Positions 1-11,232 of a DNA stretch of 64,000 bases are shown in pieces. The DNA lies in assembly GCA_947179485.1 (NCBI GenBank), contig OX359246.1:20522001-20586000 (forward strand). The letters are read 5' to 3'. A program made the position numbers and the translations under genes. Below the pieces are notes generated by a model. The model was given only the letters and a program-made list of their open reading frames with translations. It was not told the DNA's origin and made no database searches. The DNA comes from Allacma fusca. Lineage: Eukaryota > Arthropoda > Collembola > Symphypleona > Sminthuridae. Each line of letters begins with the position of its first letter. Position 1 is the stretch's first letter.

Positions 1-2792
1 ACTTATTTATTTTTTTGTGACAGAATTTAAGCACTTAATAATATTTTAACCTAGGTGAAATGGAGACTGTAAATTGCGTTGCCTAAACGACGATATTTGA
101 CGTAAACCAGACGACCTCTTTTAAAGTAATATTTTCGTACGTATCTGACGTTCAACTGTCGTTGTCAAAGCGGACATATTGTATTCAGCTGGACGTCACA
201 ACTGGACGTTGTTGGGACTGTCAGGCTAAGCTGTTCTTATAATTGCTAATTACTACTAACTTATATTGTATGTTTAATTTAGGGCTAATTTTATAAGCCC
301 AGAGGAGAAGCTCTCGAAAATGGCAATGCTATGATTTATGGAATAAGTGAGAGGCCAAGATTTGTCTCCTTTCAAGTCTAAAGTAATACTCTCTTTATTA
401 ACATTAGTAATGGTCTCAGGAGGACCATGATGAGGTGTGTTGGCCAGTGCCAACTCACAATACATTTAGCCCTGAACCTGAGAGCCCTAATTGTAAGATT
501 AGGTTAATATAGATTATAGATTAGATTATATAAATGTAGAGTAGTGAGACCTTAGTCTCACAGGACCATTTGACGTCAATTTTTAACGTACTAATAATAA
601 CGGTGCACTGACCAAAATTTCTACTCGGGATAGAAGTAAATTTGAGCATCAGAAGGGAAATTTGTCCAAAACTACGGGTTTGGAAGATACTATTTACACA
701 GTTGCTTTTTAAATTCCGAATTTTTATAATGGCTTGTAAAATTAGAAAACAGCCCCAAGATGATTTTTATGTTTTACATTTTCATTAAGAACATACTGCT
801 GTGGCTGTAAAATCCGTTAAAACTTGGAGCTTTTTTTTGTCAACTTTCAAAATTGCACTTCAGCATTTTATTAAGTAAGTTTAGTAAAATATTGTATTCC
901 TAGGAGACATTTCGAGTTTTGAAGTTCACAAACAATGGCGATTTTAATCTTTTAACAACTACTTAATCTTTGTATGTTGCATCTTTACATGAATATGTTT
1001 GCTCCTGAAGTCGAAATAATTAGAGACACTGTGTGCAAACGAATTCTTACGGCAATATAAATAAAGTATAATTATTATTATTTTTTCATGAAGTTGTCTG
1101 TATCTACTTGCAACATATTTGTGATTTAGTATGCAAACTTAGCAGGCAGCTAAAGCAGCATATCGAAAAAAAAATTAGAGTGAATATGCCGAAAACGCAA
1201 TGAAATGAAAACGTCAAAATGAGCATTTTCAATTGTGTATACGTATTTGTAATAAAAAGTTGTAAATTTACTCATCCTTCAAATGTATGAGTTAAGATTG
1301 GGATTGGTTTTATTTTTTAATTTATTATGCCTAGATGTGCATTTGTCATACAAGATTTATTATAGATTACATAATTCCATGTTTGCATTATTTACCAGGT
1401 TTTAACATATACTGACAATCGCAATAGTGGTACTGATTTCGAAATTAAAAAGAATTTTTTTTACTGTTCTCAGAGGCTAGTTCTTTTTTTATTGCAAGTG
1501 TATATAATATTGTGCTCTAGGAGTTACAAAAGCTTATAATGGATATTCTTGTTTTATGTTTGGACATACATCAGTATACATATTTACATGTTTAAAGAAA
1601 CGTGTAAGTAATCTGTATAGGACGTTCATGTTTATAGGATACGTTCATGTAAATTGATTTAATACCAGCTTTCATGTTTATTGTGTAGGTACAATTACTT
1701 CACATGATTATTAATGTTCATTTGCATAAATTGAATGCTACTTAAATCTGACTTGATCGATGCATCTCTTAAAAAGCAACTTGAGAATAACCCTTTGACT
1801 GTCAGAACCACAGGCTTTTGTAAGCAGTTTTGGTCAATAAGAATTACTTTATGTTCACAAAAATTTTCAAGGAGTATGGCGCATGGCAAAATTCATTTAC
1901 AGGTGTACACCGTACAGATATGTATATCAATATGTAATATTTGTTTTGCACGAGGAACATTTTCCTAAGAAGAGTAAAACCTTTTAGCAAATCTTTCAAA
2001 ATTCTTTTTCAATGAATTTATTGAATGTGTTTACTTGAGTTTCCTTATTGACACTGGCCCATGGAATGATCCAATGGGTTTTTGGCACTGGACCCTTTAT
2101 ACTTATACAACTCATGCAAAAATCAACAACACATGATTGGTGATAAGAGTACAACAGTTGCATTAATCCGTAGTTTTCCAGAAACGGTTCTGAAAACTTG
2201 GATAGCTCAAACTAAACTTTTAGGGATTACAGTTTGCAACAGAAAACCAGAATAACAATAATGTAAGACTACACGTAGGCAGGTTATGATTCACCCACAT
2301 TTTTAATTTGAATTTACTTATTGAAATGCTTGGTTCTTGCAAATTTTGTTATTAATTCATGAAGTTCTTTAGTGCAGGTAAATATCGCTAATTTTTGTAT
2401 ATCGGGAATATCGGCCTCGGGAAAATTATCTTTGGCGTATATCATCGATATATCGGGTCTCGCCGATATTAAAAACATAATAATCGGTCATGAAATGTAT
2501 AGAATGAAGTGGCACTATAGTTTTACCTTTAGGATTTTTTGATTATTAATCACATATAAAACCGGTTTACAGATATTGAATTTCTATTTCAGTTCATCTT
2601 GCCTTCTTAAAAAGTTGTCCCAGAACTTCGCTGGTCGTCCACAATTTTCTATACATTTACAGTTTACAGCAGTTAATGTCTTCACACGTATTTTACATTA
2701 TTCTCGAAATTGGTATTTGACAGTCTAAAAATTATTTCCCTCTTTAGACTCATTTTAACAAAAACATACTGATAACTAAATGCTATAGACAT
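1..2792. other. Non-coding AT-rich stretch with a relic of the Tyr/Asn-rich gene module
   Basis: I see no gene here. Positions about 1650-2300 resemble the upstream module of the Tyr/Asn-rich genes at 10930-11570 and 18760-19340, with recognisable shared stretches such as TTTGACTGTCAGAACC. The coding exon 2 is missing, and the ATG-plus-donor exon (around 1960 on the minus strand) has lost its GTAAG donor. Positions 2390-2500 hold a TATCGGG-rich repeat also found at 19935-20050. Short reading frames in this stretch are not convincing. Confidence 0.6.
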
Positions 2793-3494
2793 TGTAACGG
2801 CGCGGCCACAGGGTGAGATGAGACTGCAGGGTGAGACGGCGGTCTATCAACAGGGTGAAATAATGTTACAGGGTGAGATGAGACCGCAGGGTGAGATGGC
2901 GGCCTATCAACAGGGTGAGATGCGAGCTAAGCCAGGAGAGAGAGAACGGAGAGAAAATCGAGTGCAGAGGAGAGGAGTTCGAGAGAAGCAGCGAGCAACG
3001 TTAAGCGTACGAGGTGAGACCCAGAGGAGAGTTCTGCTTGTCTGCGGAGCGGCTCGCCTCTGCTGCTCACACATCCGCTATGGTGATACATTGGTGTACG
3101 TTGTTGATTATAATTTAATAGTATACTGTGACTTGATTGGTAGAATGTATGATTTGTAATGTAATGTTAGTGTTATTCTATAAAAAAAGCGATTGAGGAA
3201 TGGAAGGAGGAGGATTCGATTTTCTGGTGTGAGGGAAGAACGACGTGTGTGACTGTAATAAAGAATCAGTTTTCATTTTCTCTATATTTTACCTACAAAA
3301 ACCCTTTTATTTTCCCTTACACTGGGTAGCAAAGGCTACCACTCATAAAAGGGTAGTCGAGTGTGGGTGAGATTAGCGAATAAATATTAAACGTGCGCTG
3401 GTAGCGGCGCTGGTCCTTCAAAATTAGACGTCTCACTCCGGGGTGAGACTTTAGTGATCCGAACTTTATTTTACAGCAATCTGAGGCTGGAACA
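2793..3494 (+). mobile_element. Probable solo LTR
   Basis: A 702-bp block starts TGTAACGG and ends GGAACA. It is flanked by the 5-bp direct repeat GACAT (2788-2792 and 3495-3499), and an AATAAA signal sits near 3258. The block is GC-richer than its surroundings and carries short direct repeats of the type AGGGTGAGATGAGAC. The paralogous intergenic DNA near 13130-13230 continues across the site without it. The TG...CA ends with a 5-bp target duplication fit a solo LTR. The 113-codon frame inside (2818-3159) is probably not a gene. I found no matching internal region. Confidence 0.6.
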
Positions 3495-3666
3495 GACATA
3501 TTTCTAAGCCACTTAACACCTTACAAGAGGGCAACAGAAAGTTTAGTATTGCTAATATTGAATATGAGTAAAAATTTGATATGACTGGACGTATGCATAT
3601 ACATCTGTTCGGATATTACTACATATGTATGTACATATGTATGTACATATGTATGTGCTTGATAAC

Positions 3667-4129
3667 TTACCCAAGCAATAAAATCAAATAATTAATGCTT
3701 CCGTCCATCATCCCGACTGGGGTTTCAAAGTTAATCTTTCCGGTACCAGCTTTGACTCCGAACCGACTCAGAGCTTGAATTACCTTAAGACGTGCAAGTG
3801 ACGCAACAGTTTTAACAGGAAGTGAATCAGCCAAGGCTTCCCTTGTCAGAGCTTCCTTAATATCAACTGATTTTTCCAAAACTACCGCAAGTTGCCCAAA
3901 TATTCCCAGGATGACCCCAAATATCATAAATATCAAAATCACTGGGAACAGGGGGTATAGGAGTGGGTGCAGTACTCCATGAAGTTTAAATGTAACGTAT
4001 GATACAGCAACAGTGAGAGCTACTGTCAAAACCCCACATCCAGGAATGATGACATCAGCCCATACTTCATTCATTAGAGTGTTATAAATTTGCGCATATT
4101 TTAGCCGTTTGATCCTGTTTCCAGTTTTT
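3667..4129 (-). pseudogene. Receptor-like gene, truncated exon 2 (copy A1)
   Basis: This is the 3' part of a receptor-family exon 2, carrying hydrophobic helices 5, 6 and 7 and ending in the family motif NYLILLLG. The duplication breakpoint at 4129/4130 removes the first residues of the exon, the acceptor and all of exon 1. The next bases (4130 onward) are the 3' flank of the neighbouring receptor at 4180-5492. The frame runs on by chance to 4161. Over the retained part it is identical to the exon at 33718-34231. It cannot make a receptor by itself. Confidence 0.85.
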
Positions 4130-4179
4130 ATAACTATTTGGACAGTACCATATACATACATACATATATGTTTGATGAC

Positions 4180-5492
4180 CTACCCAAGCAATAAAATCAA
4201 ATAATTAACACTTCCGTCCATCATCCCGACTGGCGTTTGTAAGTTGACCTTTCCAGTGCCAGGTTTGACTCCGAACCGATTCACAGCTTGAATTTCTATA
4301 AAATTTGCATGCGATGCAACAGTTTTACCCCCAAGCAAATCCGTCAGGGCTTTCCTTGTCAGAGATGCCTTTGTATCAACCGCTTTTTCTAAGACTGTCG
4401 CAAGTTGCCCAAATACACCCAGGATGACCCCAAATATCATAAATATCAAAATTGCTGGGAGCATGGAATATAGGAGTGGGTGCAGCACTCCATGAAGTTT
4501 AAATGTAACGTATGATGCAGCAACAGTGAGAGCTACTGTCAAAACCCCACATGAAGGTACTATAACATCAGCCCATACTTCATTCATTAGAACGTTATAA
4601 ATCTGCAAATATTTGAGCCGTCTGATCCTGTTTCTAGTATTTTCCGGTTTAATAAAGTCGCCCACTTGAAGTGTTGACTCCTCAGTTTTGAATCTACATT
4701 AACAAGTGAGCATTGATTTGAAACTTGATTTTTACACATTTCTTTCAACAATGTATATAGGATTTGTAGTGTATTGTTGTGTGTTCAACAATAACATACA
4801 TACCTGCTAACTTCCGTCAGCCAAATATTCAAGCACATGAGTCCAATCATACAAGATTGACTAATTGAAAAAAGTGTAATTAGGTGAATCCAAGTTACAA
4901 GAGATTCAAGAAGAGCTATAATGCCCAGCAAAACTGTCCCATATGGTCGAAAACACCATCCCACAGTCGAGGAGACATACATCGCTCCATAAGGATTGAC
5001 AAGGAAGAGCACCAGCCCCAAAAGTGGCACGAATGGTGTTAGCAGTCCTAAGTTAATGAACACAAACCAACTCAAAGGATGGGAGTACCAAGATTTGTTG
5101 AAATATTTGCTAAGTCTGTCCGCTTCGTTTAAAACAACAATGAATTCTTGAAGATGTTGAACAACGCCAGCACACAGGATGGAAGATAGGGAGTAAACAA
5201 CCAGAAAAAATAAATGAATGCAAGATTGTTCATCAATGCCGTAGAGAGCTATGTATTTAAAAAATAATATGACCTGGTAAGTTGTGTGCAAGAGGACAAA
5301 CATGGAGGTGACGTAAAATTGAAACGTATGACTTCCATTCAAAATATGGAACTGGACCGAATGAGAGGATTTCTGTTGGAATGGACTGCACCGAAATAAA
5401 TATCCTAAACGAAACATGGTAGTTGCAATACGAACTGTCAACTTTGACAAACATTCAGTAATGTTCTTTGAGCTTGGGCGATGTTTGCCCAT
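4180..5492 (-). CDS. Seven-helix gustatory-receptor-like protein B, two exons, intact
   Basis: Exon 1 is 5492-4804 and ends at a GTATGT donor. Exon 2 is 4693-4180 after a TTAATGTAG acceptor. The intron is 110 bp and splits an Arg codon (phase 2), giving about 400 residues. Exon 1 has helices at about 57-79, 92-114, 142-167 and 187-210; exon 2 has two strong helices and a C-terminal half-helix ending NYLILLLG. Length, helix count and the Tyr-containing last helix resemble arthropod gustatory receptors, but the usual terminal Gln-Phe is absent. The role as a chemoreceptor is inferred. The ATG is supported by a leader conserved upstream of all family members. No frame damage was seen. Confidence 0.8.
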
Positions 5493-7740
5493 TTCTGTAG
5501 TATTTTGTATATGGCTTTGCTAGGGAAGAACGATGTCTGCTACTATTGTTGGCAAAAAAAAATAATTGGAAAAACCAAATGCATTTCCGCACTTAAATTT
5601 TGGAAAAAATACTATTTTACCATTTTAATTATATATATGTTACAAAACCCTGTCGTTCTTCTGGAATGACACTGCAGAATAAGGTTTTGTTGGGGCCTAT
5701 ACACGAGGCATTTAACAGGTGGAGGACTTAATGGTTTGGTGACATTAAAAATTGTCATTGAAATCTACAGGTTAACGGGTAAACATTTTGATATCTATGT
5801 TAAGAGTAGTTGCTGTACATATATATTATTAAATTAAATGTACGATTTAAATTCTCATGCCAAGGGTGAGCAAAATATTTTCCCTTGCTTATGGTCTAAA
5901 AAAATATTTTTATTACCCGATCTTGTCATTGACGCCTGTATATAGGGGCGGATTATTTTCAAAACTAACCTATAGACGCTTATTTATTTCTAAAAGAAAG
6001 CTAAGGCCTGCATATTTACATTCGCCTACATAATTGTAGCCTCTTTTTGATCCTATAATTACTTAATATGTAATAGCCTCAAGAGTATCAAGCTGATATA
6101 GGAACGCCTCAGTTTTCTCCCTAAAATTCCCTTCAAAAACGTATTATTCCCTTCCAAAAAAGTCCCTTCAACAGAATATAATTACATAACTACTTGTATT
6201 AATACTAATAACGCTAATTTATGATATGAAAGTTCTTATAATTATACATATGTAATTTTTACATATTTTTATAAATAAATTATTACATCACAACCACGTG
6301 TTGGAGAGTTATAAACTTGGCTCAATTTTTATATTTTCATGCTTAAAATTACAATAGCTTAACCCAAGAAATGCGTTTAAGAGGATGAAAAAATAATCAT
6401 AGGATTTAAAATCCAGCCGCCAACTTTGTACTTACTTCGGTGAAGTGCACTTATGTAGACATTCTTTCCCATTTGCATAACAATATTTTGCCGTGTGAAC
6501 GGGCAAGTCCACAGTATAGGCATAATACACAATCTCCCTATCCAGTAATGCCTACAATTAACACGAGAATTTTGTTTGCAGTCTATATGTATCTGCATTT
6601 TACCTACTTGTTGGACCTACACGTACACAACGCGGCCACCTCTGTCTCACGCTTATGTGCAAAAATGTTGACGCTATAACATAAAAGGACTGTCGCGTAC
6701 TTCCATTGACATAGTTTTTAACGTCACCTGTCAATATCATCATAGTTCTATTTTTTAAGTGAACAAAGCTCCCTGTTGGTATCATTTTGATGCCGGGGTG
6801 TCTGATTTCCTACATGTCTTCTCACCTCAAAGGTACAATTTCCCCTTAACATTAAGGTATTATTTCCCCTTATTTTTACGGTGTACTTTCTGGCTTATTC
6901 CTAAAATATTTAAACAGTGAAATCCACCCATTCTATAGGCGCACGTGACATTGGAATAACGTAATTGTAAGATTAATTTGGAATAATCTCGATATACAGT
7001 GAGAAATTTCACTGACGAAAAAGGTGGTATTACAATGTTTGATTGATTATATTTTCTTTAACACATTCGGAAGCTGAAATCCTGAAATTGGAACCGTATT
7101 TAATAACTTAGTGGTGACCCAGTAGTGTTTGAATTTGAAATCAAGAGGACTACTAATTCAAATACTGGTGTCACCGTAAGTTCATAATTATTTTGGCTTA
7201 CTATTACATTTCTTCCATTCCTATAATATTTGTTCGGTCTTCAATTTATTTTCATACAAAAAAGACACGTATTATTTAAATGTGAAAAATAATATGTGCT
7301 ATTATTTTTCACATTTTTTAAAATTTAGAGGGCTTATGTATACGTGTGAAGACATTTGCATTCAATTGCATTTATTACGGATTATATCGTCAAATATCTA
7401 TTTCTATGAGTGCAGAATGAACACGGATTTTAATGCATTTCTGGATTATATTATTTTTGCACGTAGCGTAATGTCATATGTAGTTGATTGAATGTTCAAA
7501 ATATATACAATTATTTGGTCAAAGATGCATTGATAATCGGAATTATCTTGAATTTTGTATTTCTGCTACATATGTATGTATTAAAAACTTGTATATTTAG
7601 GCAACATTTAAATTTTTGAGCATAGATTGGTTTTGTTTTTCATTTTCTTAATCCTGGATGTACACTTGACACACAAGAATATTCATGGATTGCATACATA
7701 TGCACATTCAAAGATACGTGTAATTACTTATTAGTCTGAA
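5493..7740. other. Intergenic: receptor leader and shared repeats
   Basis: The first 250 bases are the conserved upstream region of receptor B. The rest is AT-rich DNA with repeats shared with other intergenic parts: about 6690-6790 resembles 14950-15070, 28570-28660 and 39690-39770, and 7010-7190 resembles 42490-42660. A perfect hairpin lies at 7278-7316. No credible gene was seen. Confidence 0.6.
7278..7316. repeat. Perfect 17-bp hairpin
   Basis: AAATGTGAAAAATAATA (7278-7294) pairs exactly with 7300-7316 around the 5-base loop TGTGC. It stands alone in AT-rich intergenic DNA. It may be a tiny foldback remnant. No flanking gene suggests a small-RNA precursor. Confidence 0.8.
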
Positions 7741-7890
7741 TAGAATTTTCATGGTAGGATATGTATGTATGTGTATGTAAATTTGCTGTAATACCAGCTT
7801 TCATGTTTATTATATATTTATGAGTACGGTGTTTTATATACGGCACAGTTACTGCATTCAAGCATGCTAGCGTCCAAATTTAATTAAGTA

Positions 7891-8676
7891 CAGTCGACTC
7901 TCCTTATAACGACATTGATGAATCTCCCAAAAAGTGACGTTATAAGGTAACGACGTTATAGAGTCACCTAAAATAAATAACGGTTTAATTGGAAATTTTT
8001 CGTTTTTAGTTAAATTGGAGTCAAGTCTCGTTTCATTTATGTAACACATACAATGTTTCCAAGCGGAATAAGAATAAAAATAGTTAATTTCAATAAATAA
8101 ATAATAATATTTTTTCCAAGTTTCCCATCCCACAAACACCGGTAACAACAAAGGGCAGGATTGAGTAAAGTATTTTCTGAATCTCAGTAAGACACTTCTC
8201 AGATAATTTTAAAAATATTTCAAACAGTGAAAAATGTAATTCCGTTAAAACTATGAATATCAGTTCTTTACTGGATGCGAAAATAAATCTAAGAGGTTAG
8301 AAATCCTTGATGGGGCTTAAACAATGTAGTTAAAAACGCTTGCACATATATTTTATAATTACGTTTCTTCCAGTCTTTTATACCGTCGCTGCGTAATAAA
8401 CCTATGCAATTATAGTGAAACTGAAGAGTAAAAATAACTTTAAAATTACAGCACCAATAGGTAAGTTATTTACATAACTAGGTTTGACGCTTTGACGTTA
8501 TAAGGGTACGCTTTTCACCCTACGGCTACAAAAAAGCGACTTTATAAAGGAACTGACGTTATAACGAGTGACGCTATAAAGGTAGAAATTGTCATATAAT
8601 GTAGCTTGGGAGGAACCTAGGATGACTATAGGGAGAGTGACTCTATAGAGAGAGACGCTATAAGGAGAGTCGACTG
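7891..8676. mobile_element. pogo/Tigger-like non-autonomous DNA transposon
   Basis: The 786-bp element begins CAGTCGACTCTCCTTATA and ends with its exact inverse (18 perfect bases, with further imperfect pairing). It is flanked by TA at 7889-7890 and 8677-8678. Subterminal GACGTTATAA-type motifs repeat near both ends. The paralogous block at about 17068 shows the uninterrupted site. TA target duplication and CAGTCGAC ends fit the Tc1/mariner superfamily, pogo/Tigger branch. There is no transposase frame, so movement would have needed an enzyme from elsewhere. Confidence 0.85.
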
Positions 8677-8862
8677 TAGCTCTAATTAGTTGAAGAGGGA
8701 ATTGCTGAAACTTAATTCGGGCATGAAATGATTCATGTTACCCCAAACAGGGTGTTTCGTATTTCACAGATATGCCCTATTTATTTCATCCCGCTAACTC
8801 AAAATGTTTGAATACAGCGGTCAAGGAATATGATCAAGTCTGAATTGCTAGGAAAAAATTTT

Positions 8863-9168
8863 TTAATTTAAAATTGTAAACTTCGTCGTTTTCAAATATG
8901 TCCCCAATAAATCTCCCTCTTGCTTCATATTTTTTGCCGGTTGTGACCCCAATCCTTGACCTAGGTCAATAAAACATATTTTGAATATTCTGGGCCAATA
9001 ATTGCTTGACAATGGGGGAATTACATAATTTGATTCATAATCATTTACATGGGATAGGGGGAGGCAAAAGGATGAAAAGTACTGTGTACATTTTACAGTA
9101 AAAGCATCTGTCAGAGTTACCCGCAGCTTGTCAGGTGAGTATAATTGGAGTAACTTGATAATGTACAA
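8863..9168 (-). other. Shared 101-codon frame, probably non-coding
   Basis: The left copy (8863-9168) and right copy (17341-17640) of the segmental duplication share a frame with the same two ends. Their middle parts differ because of frame-changing indels around 9060-9110 and 17540-17590. That pattern argues against selection on a protein. There is no signal peptide and no domain I recognise. Confidence 0.3.
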
Positions 9169-9616
9169 GTGCTCGTTAGCAACTAATTAGGGGGAAGCGT
9201 GATGACACTTTGTATTATTACTGCTCTACAATTATTATTATGTACAAATTGCAGACTGGCTCAAGATATCTAGAAAATTGTTGTGCCGAGCCTTCTCTTA
9301 CTTTTTTCCTTCCTCTAATTATTTCAAGGAGTAAATCTTCATGTATACTTTAATTTCAAAATAACAACCCAAATTCCTACTAGAATCTCTTTTACATGTG
9401 AGGTTATTGCCTTCAAAGTATGCAGGTATAATATGTTTATATTTCTCACAATTGCAATATACATAGTGTATACACTAACTAACGAAGTGTAAATTATTTA
9501 AAACCATGAAGACTTAACACCGTGTTAATTTTTATCCTCTCAAGAACACGTTTTCGCAAGATGTTCCGAATTTTCATTAGTGATCTTGTGTAGATTGTAC
9601 TGAATTACAATAGAAT

Positions 9617-10309
9617 GGGCCTAAGCAATAATACAAACTGTCCATTCGGTTGCAAACGTAATACAAGTGTAACACACTACATAATATGTGTCTACTTTGA
9701 AAGCATGTGGACCTACACAGCCATGTTATTCAGCAGGTCCGGAACGGCATGGGAAGAGAACATTAAGGTCAAAGGCTATCACAGCTACAACACAAATAAT
9801 AGATGTCTTATGCACATTCTTAACATGAGTTATGCAGTGATTTACGAAGACATTTACCTTGTTTACAACAAGATACCAATAAAAACTACTCCTAAAAATC
9901 GCCTGCGACAAAAGATCTTTGAAATAATATACGTGGACTACTATAAGCACAAATCTAACCGAACACTCAGTTACTTCAAAGTTTATTGGGACTGTATAAA
10001 GTATGCAATAAGAATCAATGATGAAAGTATAGACACAAGACTACCAAGCTAAACTCAACCAGACCATTTGTCAAGCTGGGAGCATCAGCAACTCCTGTAA
10101 TCCATAAGCTGGAAGCATACAAATGTGGATGGGAAGACAAGCAATATCAATAGAGAGTCCAACACGCGTGAATAGTCTATAATTTCATTAATTACATGTC
10201 ACCCAAAATACAAATTTATAAAACCTGAGCTATAAAAATAGCCGCTAAGGCCCTTTGTAAACATATAATAAAGCCTGAATAAAATTGAACTTGCCAACCC
10301 TAAAAAAAA
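9617..10309 (+). mobile_element. 5'-truncated LINE (non-LTR retrotransposon) 3' end
   Basis: The insertion is flanked by the 11-bp duplication TACAATAGAAT (9606-9616 and 10310-10320) and ends in eight A residues after AATAAA-type signals near 10267 and 10279. The open frame to 10052 (about 145 codons) looks like the C-terminal tail of a LINE reverse-transcriptase protein: it opens with a Cys-Pro-x-x-Cys...His...Cys zinc-knuckle-like cluster (CPFGCK and HYIICV). The upstream part of the element is missing. The ATG at 9615 straddles the target duplication and is fortuitous. The right copy of the block shows the empty site near 18140. Confidence 0.85.
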
Positions 10310-10533
10310 TACAATAGAATTGGCTTACAAATAAATTCTTTCTAAGGTATTCCCAGGCATATTATTTTGGAAAATATGGCGTCAAAATTGAGAGTTAAAA
10401 CTCAACTCCAGTAAAACATCACTCAATAGCAAAACGCTCATTTTTATTTTAAAAATCTTCTTGGTTTTGAATTAAATCTATATTTTACATACAATTTGAT
10501 AGTTTAATACTTTATTAGTTACAATTATTGAAA

Positions 10534-11232
10534 CTATTGATACACTGAGCTAGTCTGTAAGCACAGTATGCAATTATTTCCGTAGTAGTTCCCGTAGTTG
10601 TTATTTCGATAATAGCCGTCGTAGTTTGGGTAGTAATTACTGTTGTATAAATTATTATTATAGTAATTGTCCCAGGTATTGTAGTTACTATTGTAGTAAG
10701 TGTTGTAGTAATTGGAATTGCTATTTTTGTAGTTGTTAAATCTGTTATCATAGTTGTAGTATCTCTGGGAACTTCTGTTGTAACCAAACGGCCAGACGTC
10801 TGCGTCTCCGGATCTGCCTGTGCGATATGTTGAGCCATTGTAAAATGTCCGTTTACTTCCAGCTCTCGCAGGGAGCACAAGTGCCAGGAAAAAAATCGGG
10901 ACAAGAATATATTTGTGGAATTTGTAAATTGTTTGTAATGATTATTAAGGCTCATTTGCATAAATCAAATGCTACTTAAATTGTACTTGATCTCTGGAAT
11001 TATTACAGTCCAGCGTGATAATAATTGATAATCCTTTGACTGTCAGAACCCCATGCTTTTGTAAGCAGAAAAATAGTATTCTGGTAAATAAGAATAACTT
11101 TATGTTCAGAAAAACTTTGTCCGCTTTAGAGACAATTATTTGTTAAGGAGTACGGTCCATGGCCAAAATCATTTGCAGGTGCACTGTAATACTTAATGTA
11201 AAATGTAACACTTTTCTTACCTGAGGAAACAT
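10534..11232 (-). pseudogene. Secreted Tyr/Asn-rich small protein, left copy, splice acceptor lost
   Basis: Exon 1 (11232-11221) would encode Met-Phe-Pro-Gln and ends at a GTAAGA donor. Exon 2 by homology is 10914-10534: a hydrophobic signal-peptide core (VPIFFLALVLPARA), then a Tyr/Asn-rich stretch and a Cys-containing tail. The acceptor in the paralog reads TTCCAG; here it reads TTCCAC (10915-10917), so the AG is gone. In-frame TAA codons lie just upstream and no other start is available. The overlapping Thr/Ile-rich frame (10515-10961) is rejected because differences from the right copy change it far more often. This is either a recent pseudogene or a sequencing error at one base. Confidence 0.65.

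Larger units (their letters stand above)
1..4129. repeat. Left copy of a perfect 4129-bp duplication
   Basis: Positions 1-4129 match 30052-34180 at a constant offset of 30051 wherever I compared them, including a microsatellite at 3621-3656 and every reading frame. The match stops at 4129/4130, inside a receptor exon 2. The left limit lies outside the window, so the true length is unknown. The block holds AT-rich non-coding DNA, a relic of the upstream part of the Tyr/Asn-rich gene module, a probable solo LTR and part of a receptor exon. The lack of any difference points to a very recent duplication or to a duplicated piece of assembly. Confidence 0.95.

Noticed and set aside
2818..3159. 113-codon plus-strand frame (also 32869-33210)
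   Set aside because: It lies inside the probable solo LTR and is made of short DNA repeats; no signal peptide or domain is visible.
3600..3666. Third receptor exon directly downstream of exon 2
   Set aside because: A CCRAAYAG-type acceptor is loosely conserved, but the frames after it do not agree among paralogs, so I do not annotate an exon.
10515..10961. 148-codon Thr/Ile-rich minus-strand frame with its own ATG (and 18336-18782)
   Set aside because: It overlaps the Tyr/Asn-rich frame; differences between the duplicates change this frame far more often, so it is the shadow.
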